NCBI RefSeq assembly: GCF_932294415.1
Contig: NC_065536.1
Location: 53,354,354-53,418,353, forward strand
Source: Quercus robur
Lineage: Eukaryota > Streptophyta > Magnoliopsida > Fagales > Fagaceae
Direction of reading: 5' to 3'
Length of the DNA: 64,000 bases
Position numbers and translations under genes: made by a program. Under the pieces are notes generated by a model. It was not told the DNA's origin. It saw only the letters and a list, made by a program, of their open reading frames with translations, and did no database searches. Shown here one piece after another: positions 57,501 through 64,000 of this stretch. The first letter of the stretch is position 1, and each line of letters begins with the position of its first letter.

Positions 57501-59710
57501 GGACTCCACTATGATGAAGGTTTCCATTATCCTCTGCATGGACATTAGTTTGATCATCTTCAGGAACAGCAAGACAGTTATCAGTAGCAGCAACCTTGCT
57601 TTTCTTCCTCCTGTTATTTAGAAAGAACAAAATTGAGTTACAAACCAGAACATCGTTTATGAAGATCTGCAAAAACCACATGCAAGCATATCCAAGCAAA
57701 ATAAGAATAGCTAACAATACAAAGGAGGAAAATTTTGGTAAAATAAAAGGAATTACAAAATTTAGAAACAAAGAAAGGATACTGTGTAAATGTCAAAACT
57801 AATAAGTCTAATCCCGAGGAAAAAAATCCACTGTCCAAAAGAGCATGATAAAAATAAAGAGGAATATTCACAGCAAATTTGCGCCAAACAAGCAGTGCAT
57901 TGTAAAAGGTCAATTACTAATGATTTTGATCACACTAGAGCCCACAAACCATGATTAAAACCAACACCCAAAACCATGTCCCAAAAATGCTTCCAGTGAG
58001 CTTTTGGAGTTCAGATGAGATTGTTAACATGATTACACTTTATATTGAATAAGGCACCACTAGATACCCTTTCTCTTATTAAATATATCACTTAGAAATT
58101 CACTGTCAAGCATTTCATATTACACAACTCAACTTCTTCTTCTTTTGTGTAAGATGCTGGGTAATCGGATATGCCGGATGTATTAAAAATTTGAACCCTT
58201 CTGAATCATAGTATAAAGCACAAAACTAACATGTATAGCAGTCATCACATGTATGGGAATATCTTGATGGAAGTATCACAGTCAATGATCTGATGTTGAG
58301 GATGCACAAAAAGATAATCACAACTTGAATTCAATCCTTGCTTCAGGGTTTTGATTCTCATTTGTGTCTAAACAATAACATTATGAAATACTGCCAGTGA
58401 AATCAGTATAAAAGCAGTGATCAGATCTTTGATAAACACATGATCTAAAAGCATAACATCCTAAAGCAAACATAGAATTGGGCTTTAACACATTGTGTGT
58501 CAGCCCCAATTTAATCGGATTTTCGGGTTGTTTATCTGACTCATTGTGTGAGATAAATAAATATTGTCTCCGAAACCAGCATGAAATAATGAAAATAACT
58601 CTAAGCTGCAAAATAAAAAAATAAAAAGCATCAACATAACAATTATATCACAAATGGAGTACCAAACATACTTTGGGCTATGAAGTTTCCTCGATGCCTT
58701 TCTTTTCTTGGAAACTTTGCGTTCGTGTCCACAATCATCACATTCGTCACATTCCTTATCAAACTCCTCATTTGCCAAAAGCTTCAGACCATCAACCACA
58801 CCTTGCTCCTCCACATCCTCATCTACCACCACAATGGAGTCCACCCCATCACCTGCCTTGATACTATCAAACACTTTGTCCCCTTTTCTTCTCACGCTGT
58901 TTAAAAACAGGAACCCAAAAAAAAAAATCAAAATAAGATGACATAATCTTTCTAAAGAAGAGCCCTTTGGACTCGCCTCTAGCCAGTAAAACCTACAAGC
59001 AACTGGCCCCACTTCCCAGGACCAGTTGCTAAATAATCCAGAGGCATTCGCCCCTGACGGGCTAAGCAGTTTACGCTCAAACCCAAAATCAAGATGACAT
59101 AACTTATACACAAGAAAAATCAGTAATAATACATTCTTATAAACTAACCAGACTATATCTTTGTCCTTCAAAATACAAGTTGATTCAAAAGGTGGTAACA
59201 CAAACCCATCCATCTGCAACAAAGATCACACTAGTGTAAATTGCAAATAATCAAAGAAAGCTCCACACAGCATAACAAGAACAAAGCTCCCCTTTTGAAC
59301 AAATTTTCACTAGCTTTAACACATGATGTAATGCAAAACTCCACAATGTACGTAGTTTCCACAGAAAATCAAAACTGGGCTACCAAAAAGAGTAGATTTT
59401 TGCAGACAATAATCTCAACTCTCAACCAAGATGAACAAATTAAACAAAAAATATATGAAAATTAAAAAAAATTAGGGCATGCAGAGAGAGAGAGAGAGGG
59501 GGGGGGGGAGGGGGGGTTTACGAAGAGGATGAGGCCATTAGGGCAAGAACGAAGGAGGTCGAAGTTGTGAAGGAGATGAGTGGTGAGGTCGGAGATGGTT
59601 TCGATTTCAGGTTTGAGGAGAAACCAGCTCCGTTTCAGACCTTCCTTCAACTGCGATTTCTTCAGAAGGTGCCGCTGCTTGAACTCCAAACGAACCCTCA
59701 CGCTCTCCAT
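51552..59710 (-). CDS. COILIN: Coilin, Cajal-body scaffold protein
   Basis: Thirteen exons join in frame on the minus strand: 59710-59522, 59213-59149, 58896-58672, 57610-57377, 57163-57094, 55999-55922, 55574-55406, 55213-55176, 53815-53618, 53378-53307, 53223-53065, 51989-51824 and 51739-51552, giving 616 residues (Arabidopsis coilin, At1g13030: 608). All introns are GT-AG. Residues 1-85 form the ubiquitin-like self-association domain (MESVRVRLEFKQRHLLKKSQ; MDGFVLPPFESTCILKDKDI). A disordered, charged middle follows, with basic nuclear-signal-like RRKKAKRQWLR at about 268-278, RPGHIRF at 332-338 and KKKGQKWG at 367-374. A Tudor-like C-terminal domain spans about 410-515 (EGDVIAYRLIELSSSWTPEL; YYPESKRIFLV), and GWSYRALRGSALGPTMARLR ends the protein. 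It nucleates Cajal bodies and aids snRNP/snoRNP maturation. Introns hold a TRIM, a SINE relic and three micro-insertions. Confidence 0.95.
52039..52060 (+). mobile_element. Micro-insertion in coilin intron, 14-bp target duplication
   Basis: CCGATC plus about 16 A lies between perfect copies of AACAATAATGAGCC (52025-52038 and 52061-52074). GATC(A)n is a usual plant LINE 3' end, so this looks like an extremely 5'-truncated LINE. Confidence 0.7.
52701..52728 (-). mobile_element. Micro-insertion in coilin intron, 10-bp target duplication
   Basis: On the minus strand ACTTATCAAG runs into a poly(A) tail. Perfect copies of AAAAATAGAG flank it (52691-52700 and 52729-52738). Confidence 0.65.
52834..52863 (-). 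mobile_element. Micro-insertion in coilin intron, 17-bp target duplication
   Basis: On the minus strand ATCTATCAATAAAT runs into a poly(A) tail. Perfect 17-bp copies of TACTTACAATGAAAACA flank it (52817-52833 and 52864-52880). Confidence 0.7.
54272..54553 (+). mobile_element. Complete TRIM (terminal-repeat retrotransposon in miniature)
   Basis: 282 bp in a coilin intron. Two 77-bp terminal repeats (54272-54348 and 54477-54553) start TGTTAGACTTATG and end GTAATTTAACA. A primer site TGGTATCAGAGC (initiator tRNA-Met) follows the first repeat directly, and a polypurine tract AGTGAAGGGGAG precedes the second. The target duplication is ATAAG (54267-54271 and 54554-54558). All retrotransposon cis-signals are present without any coding sequence. 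Confidence 0.92.
54958..55052 (+). mobile_element. SINE relic in coilin intron
   Basis: GTGCTTGTAGTTCACTGACA to CCCTTCCCCCACTTGTTGTA is a diverged copy of the SINE head at 47458 (GCCTTGTAGCTCAATGG, CCTCTCCCCCGCTTGTTGTA). The B box is decayed. Confidence 0.5.
59482..59516. repeat. GA/poly-G homopurine run beside the coilin exon 1 donor
   Basis: A (GA)n stretch is followed by about 12 G, an A and 6 G. It ends at the first donor of coilin, so the intron starts GTAAACCCCCC on the coding strand. The G-rich template strand could form a quadruplex or triplex. Confidence 0.8.
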
Positions 59711-59836
59711 GGCAGACTCACTAGTGTGAGAGAGTGAGGGAGAGAGAGAAAGAGAAGATTTTGCAGAGTAATGTGTTGCTTCGGTTTCTTAAACCCACAG
59801 TGGGGGTTTGATAGCCCCACCTACGCTTTGCCACTA

Positions 59837-59863
59837 TTTCTTTCTTTCTTTCTTTCTTTCTTT
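59837..59863. repeat. (TTTC)n microsatellite
   Basis: About six TTTC units upstream of coilin, in the spacer towards 60 kb. Confidence 0.85.
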
Positions 59864-59958
59864 TTATATTTTGCAAAACAGAAAAACAATTTATCCAAAA
59901 ATTATTTTTTATTTTAGTCATTTTAATTTGAAATTAGTCCATCGCAATGCAGTAACTT

Positions 59959-60970
59959 TATGCTGCGTTTGTTTCAACGGTAAAGAAAGTCGGGAAAATA
60001 TTTTACACTGTGCCTGCTATTTGGGATGCTCAGAAAATTCGGTCAAAGGAAAAATTAAATCATTTGACTGTAAAATAAGAGGGCTTCAAGTGTAAAATAT
60101 TTTACACATTCAAATTACCTTAAAGTAGAATTTTACAGTCTGAAAACAGAAAAGGAGAGAGAGAGCAACGGTAGTCCAGCCTTTGATCCACCCAAACCCA
60201 TCGCTAGTCAGATCGCGCTACTCAAACCCATCACCGATCTGATCGCATCGCCTCAGCTCCTCTGTCGTGCTCAAACCCATCTCCGATGAACCCAGCTAAA
60301 CCCACCCCGATTTCACCACATCCTAGTCCCCGACCCACGGCCTCGCAGTTGTGCCTGCAAGCCCCTCTGTCGGTGAAGGTAGTTTCTCATCTACTTCACA
60401 TTCATCCTCTCTTTCACTCATCAGACCCATCCTTCTTCCACCCACGTCGTCACTGCCTTAATTTTTTTTTTTTTTAATTGTAAAATAACATTTTTGCTTG
60501 GGTTTTGGAGGATTGGTGGTTGGGGTGATTCATGGGTTTCAGTGGTGGTGGGTTGGGGGTGAGTTTAAGCGTTGATGGTGGTTGATTAGGGGTGGTGGAT
60601 CGTTGGCTAGGGTGGTTTGTGGGTTTCAATGGTGGTGGATTATGGGTTTTGGTAGATGGTTTTGATATTGATTTTGAGATTAATGGGTTTTGATTTTGAT
60701 TATGATTTTTTAGATTAATTGGTTATATGGTGGTTGATGGTAGCTGGGTTTGTAGTGGCCGGTGATGGCTGGGTTTATGGTGGTAATTGTGGTTGTTGGG
60801 TTTTCTGAAAATAGGTTTTTACATGCAATACCAAACACTAAAAATACTTTTCCAGCAAATTTTCCAAAACATAAACAAACAATTGAAAATATTTTCCATT
60901 TCATAAAATATTTTCAATTGAAAATATTTTACACTCAGAAAACATTTTACATATTGCCAAATGCAGCCTA
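59959..60970. mobile_element. Non-autonomous DNA transposon with TAAAATATTTTAC-rich TIRs
   Basis: The left end TGCTGCGTTTGTTTCAACGG and the complemented right end AGGCTGCATTTGGCAATATG are related, and inside both arms repeat GAAAATATTTTACA. The core has CCCATC-rich DNA on the left (60190-60300) opposed by GGTGGTG-rich DNA on the right (60540-60780). There is no transposase. The TGCGTTTG end type is common in dicot MITEs. Confidence 0.6.
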
Positions 60971-61342
60971 ACCAAAAATCATTTAAGTTCTTTCACAATT
61001 AAAGGACTAATATTTTTTTTATTAACCCACTTCAAACATAAACGACTAAAAAGATTTGTAAACAAGGTTAAAAGAATGTAGATAGCAATTTTTTCTTTTT
61101 TCTTTTTTTAATTACGAGTAATAGGAAATAGAAATACTATGTCTTGGTCACCAAGAAGTATTAACTAGTTAAACTATAATGTGGCATTTGGTAGGGGGAA
61201 TCCAAATTACTCTTAGCATCTAGATTCTTAGGAATGTGATTCCTTACAATTCCTTGCAATCTGGATGCCTAGGAATGTAGTTATTCCTAAATTTGGTTTC
61301 ATTGGGAATCTCTTAAGATTCTGAGGAATGTGAAATGATAAT
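60971..61342. other. Spacer with a MITE-like fragment split by element 3
   Basis: From 61184 GGCATTTGGTAGGGGGAATC opens a stretch with repeated TAGGAATGTG words, typical of a MITE, and it is interrupted at 61343 by the LTR of element 3. Confidence 0.4.
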
Positions 61343-62095
61343 TGTGGGGCCCAATAGTTTAAGGGCCCGGCTCGCTCGCTTATGGGGAGTCCACAGGCCC
61401 CAAACTAAAGGAGGCCAGGGCCCAAGTCCAAAAATAGGAAGCCCAAAGTGGCCCGAAGATACCGCCGAGGACAGCTTAGTCCTCGGCAGACCCAAAGTCT
61501 CATGGATTAGAGTGGAATACAAGCTAACTTGAAAGATCAGAAAATATCTTGGGGGAAGTTGTCCTTAATACCCTTCACTGATATAACATTGCACCTAACA
61601 GATCCGGATTCTTAGGCTTTATTAACCATGCCCAACAATGCTGGGATGGGATTGACGGGACAAATATCAGTCCTGGAAAAACTGACCCTACACGTGGACG
61701 AGGGACAACAAACGTAGGCTAGTATAAAAGGAAAGGTAAACTAATTAGGAGGGGGCGCCCATCTCACTTCCGGAGAAAAACCTCAGGAAAGAGAATTCCC
61801 GGATAATATATGCGCATCATCCCGAAAAACCCACCGTCGGGGAACCGGAGAAAACATTAGTGCTCCTCGGACATGATCCGAGGAGCCAAATCCTTCAAGT
61901 CACAAAGGTGTAAGGCCTGAATGTCCAGACTAAAGCCTTTTTCTTGTCTTGGTTCACCTAAAGTCCGGCCTGTACTAACGCCCCGTGACCCAACGTTAGC
62001 CTTTCAAGCCCACTCTCTACAAATATTATTGTGGGGGATCTTTCACGCGCGAGCCCAACGTCGTTGTTGGGCCGCTTGAGAGTCGTGTCTCTACA
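61343..62095 (+). repeat. 5' LTR of element 3
   Basis: Starts TGTGGGGCCCAATAG and ends TCTCTACA. TATAAAAG box at 61723-61730. A perfect 10-bp inverted repeat GCTCCTCGGA/TCCGAGGAGC with a 5-base loop lies at 61862-61886 and a shorter one (CCGAGGA/TCCTCGG) at about 61465-61486. Confidence 0.85.
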
Positions 62096-62096
62096 A

Positions 62097-62115
62097 TTGG
62101 CGCCGTCTGTGGGAA
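62097..62115 (+). other. Primer-binding site of element 3
   Basis: TTGGCGCCGTCTGTGGGAA lies one base inside the LTR, the same site as in element 1 apart from one substitution in the shared part. Confidence 0.8.
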
Positions 62116-62340
62116 AGCTTGCGCGTTGGCACGGGTGGCCCATGAGTCAGTTCTCTAGCAAGTAGAGATTCACGAGTTTTTCCCATCTCCGGTGACCTGA
62201 AGTTGTCGCTCTGATATAAACTTGCACTAGGACTTACATCCTGTAGTGCCAGCGGCACGGGCATCTCTAGGGGCTTCCGACTCCAAATCAGCCCTCCCCG
62301 TCATGGTCAAGGGGCTGACCTCCAAAAGAAAAACAAACAA

Positions 62341-62900
62341 GTTTTGGACAGAACCAAGGCCTTGCATGGTCCTCGGACCCAAGCCTATGGGGAAACCAAG
62401 TACAAACAAGACATCTTACAAGTTTTGGACAGAACCAAGGCCTTGCATGGTCCTAGGACCCAAGCCTATGGGGAAACCAAGTACAAACAAGACATCTTAC
62501 AAGTTTTGGACAGAACCAAGGCCTTGCATGGTCCTCGGACCCAAGCCTATGGGGAAACCAAGTACAAACAAGACATCTTACAAGTTTTGGACAGAACCAA
62601 GGCCTTGCATGGTCCTCGGACCCAAGCCTATGGGGAAACCAAGTACAAACAAGAAATCTTACAAGTTTTGGACAGAACCAAGGCCTTGCATGGTCCTCGG
62701 ACCCAAGCCTATGGGGAAACCAAGTACAAACAAGACATCTTACAAGTTTTGGACAGAATCAAGGCCTTGCATGGTCCTCGGACCCAAGCCTGTGGGGAAA
62801 CCAAGTACAAAAAATAAAAACCATAAGTTTTGGACAGAACCTAGGCCTTGTATAGTCCTCGAACTCAAGCCTATGGGGAAACCAAGTACACAAAAGCACC
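62341..62900 (+). repeat. 81-bp tandem array, seven copies
   Basis: Units begin GTTTTGGACAGAACCAAGGC at 62341, 62422, 62503, 62584, 62665, 62746 and 62827, exactly 81 bp apart; the last is degenerate. Because 81 is a multiple of three, two overlapping frames stay open (a 27-residue unit with KFWTEPRPCMVLGPKPMGKP in one, VLDRTKALHGPRTQAYGETK in the other). These are better seen as a by-product of the array than as proteins. The core GGTCCTCGGACCCAAGCC...TGGGGAAACC is shared with the array of element 1. Confidence 0.9.
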
Positions 62901-63474
62901 ATCGGAGTTCCCCACTTCCCAGTCGATTGCTCGGATGGATTATTCAGAGGTTATCAGCCTTGGACGGTGTTCACGCGCTTATCACAGAATATTCGACTGT
63001 TATCCCGGTTAGTTCCCTAAGTTTGATTTACTATGAATTATCGATATAATGCCTGGTAGTACTGATAAATTGGAGTTAGTTAGATTATGTTTCAAGCTAT
63101 TTTGCTCTAAATATTCTGAAAGAAACACACGCATGGGGCACACTCACTCACAAAGTAGTGTAGTCAAAGGAACAGTATCCAAAACAAGTAAAGAAATTTC
63201 CATTATCACTAAAGCAAAGAAATAGTACAGCGTACAATGAAAAGCTGGAATCAGTTTGCGTCAAAGCTCATTACATAACCGAAAAGAAAGGAAGATACAA
63301 GAGAATAAAATGAAGCTGAGGAAGTAGGTCAGAGGAGAGGTTGGTTACAGCCCCAAGACTTTGTTCTTCCTCAATGCTTTCACATGCCCACAACTCAAAC
63401 AGCAAAAGAGACCCAACTTGAGCCTGACACCGTTGAAGGAAAGGTGCAGGGAGTTGGAGGTTGAGGGGCTTTCT

Positions 63475-63720
63475 CTAAATATATGCCTGCCGCAAAGCAG
63501 AGGCGCTGATGGCGGAAAATCTTTCTTCTGCCACACCAAAATTCTGGCATGGACAGAACCTGCTTCGGATTTTGACTGAAAGAGGGAGAGACACCCTTCC
63601 CCCCCGGTCGAAATGGAGTACTCTCCTGAACTTATGCTTCCTGTGCCCATACCTTACCATTTTGAGTCTCATGAGGACACTATGCTTACGCAGCGGAGAG
63701 AGCTCTTTCTTCCCAACCAT
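63475..63720 (-). pseudogene. Antisense ORF in element 3, unidentified
   Basis: On the minus strand a short frame runs from ATG 63718-63720 (MVGKKELSPLRKHSVLMRLK) to 63475. It is basic and matches nothing I recognise. A TATATAC box lies about 85 bases upstream on the same strand (complement of 63803-63811). Its place between tandem array and 3' LTR is that of the antisense gene in element 1, but the sequences are not visibly alike. Confidence 0.35.
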
Positions 63721-64000
63721 CGCCTTAAAACATGCTGTGCTAAGGGAGGATAGCACCAGATATGAGAGTTATGATATGGGAGAAAACTGAAGGAGTTGTG
63801 CGTATATAAAGCAACTTTCTCCCCCTCCTGTTTATTTGAAAAGATAAGGGAGTGGCAGTCAACTCACGCAGCATCCCAAGGTACGCTACAGACAAAACAG
63901 TTCTGGCTCAACTTCCAACATCAACTGCAACCACAAGATTAAAGAGCCTCGTAAAGGCGCACCTCGGTCATTGTGACATCAGAGAGTACCGCGTGGCCAG

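Larger units (their letters stand above)
61343..64000 (+). mobile_element. Gypsy-type element lacking gag-pol, 5' part, element 3
   Basis: A 753-bp LTR (61343-62095), a primer site, an 81-bp tandem array and an antisense ORF region follow one another within 2.6 kb; the element leaves the window before its 3' LTR. In element 1 the same order (tandem array, antisense gene, LTR) comes after gag-pol, so here gag-pol appears to have been deleted, as in large non-autonomous (LARD-like) derivatives. The 5-bp flank ATAAT (61338-61342) should recur after the 3' LTR. Confidence 0.72.

Noticed and set aside
62341..62900. CRISPR array or spaced-repeat system
   Set aside because: Repeats are directly adjacent 81-bp units without unique spacers, inside a plant retrotransposon.

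Overview
The window is nuclear DNA from a eudicot, probably a long-lived woody species. The genes have plant-type introns, the spacers are AT-rich, and plant LTR retrotransposons, SINEs and MITEs are dense. A Fagaceae-like tree is my best guess, from remembered repeat style only; it is not shown by the sequence.

Five host genes are supported. (1) 48-1011 (+): last five exons of an AFC1-type LAMMER (CLK) kinase cut by the left edge. (2) 2114-3217 (-): a proline/glutamine-rich LEA_2/NHL-type membrane protein. (3) 7714-9261 (-): an intronless P-class pentatricopeptide repeat (PPR) protein close to Arabidopsis At1g13040. (4) 44067-48298 (+): MAP kinase phosphatase 1 (MKP1), with a 5' UTR intron and a short second coding exon reached over a 1.5 kb intron. 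(5) 51552-59710 (-): coilin, the Cajal-body scaffold, rebuilt here as 13 exons and 616 codons. Coilin, the PPR gene and the LEA_2 gene are, from memory, neighbours in Arabidopsis (At1g13030/040/050), so this looks like an ancestral block split here by MKP1 and about 34 kb of repeats.

The 9.3-43.3 kb interval is almost wholly mobile DNA. Element 1 (10457-21082) is a full-length but decayed Ty3/Gypsy element of Tat type with 5-bp target duplications, gag-pol full of stops, an 82-bp tandem array and a spliced-looking antisense accessory gene. Element 2 (28090-36456, minus orientation) is young (LTRs about 99.5% identical) and unusual: a Copia/Sirevirus-like element with an intact two-zinc-knuckle gag, no pol, and a second ORF resembling the 'putative plant transposon protein' family behind its own GT-AG intron and a CpG-rich block that echoes the LTR. 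Two solo LTRs (37343-38016, 39250-39829), a family of about 169-bp MITEs, a Stowaway-like MITE and SINEs follow. Element 3 (61343 to beyond the right edge) is a second Gypsy-type element that seems to have lost gag-pol and keeps an 81-bp tandem array related to that of element 1.

Smaller insertions decorate the genes: a complete 282-bp TRIM and three oligo(A)-tailed micro-insertions with 10-17 bp target duplications in coilin introns, and a tRNA-derived SINE in the MKP1 intron. A 1.1 kb MULE-like element with an approximate 9-bp target duplication lies between the LEA_2 and PPR genes. The best candidate for something undescribed is element 2 with its internal transcription unit. All identities of proteins and families come from reading and memory; no search was run.
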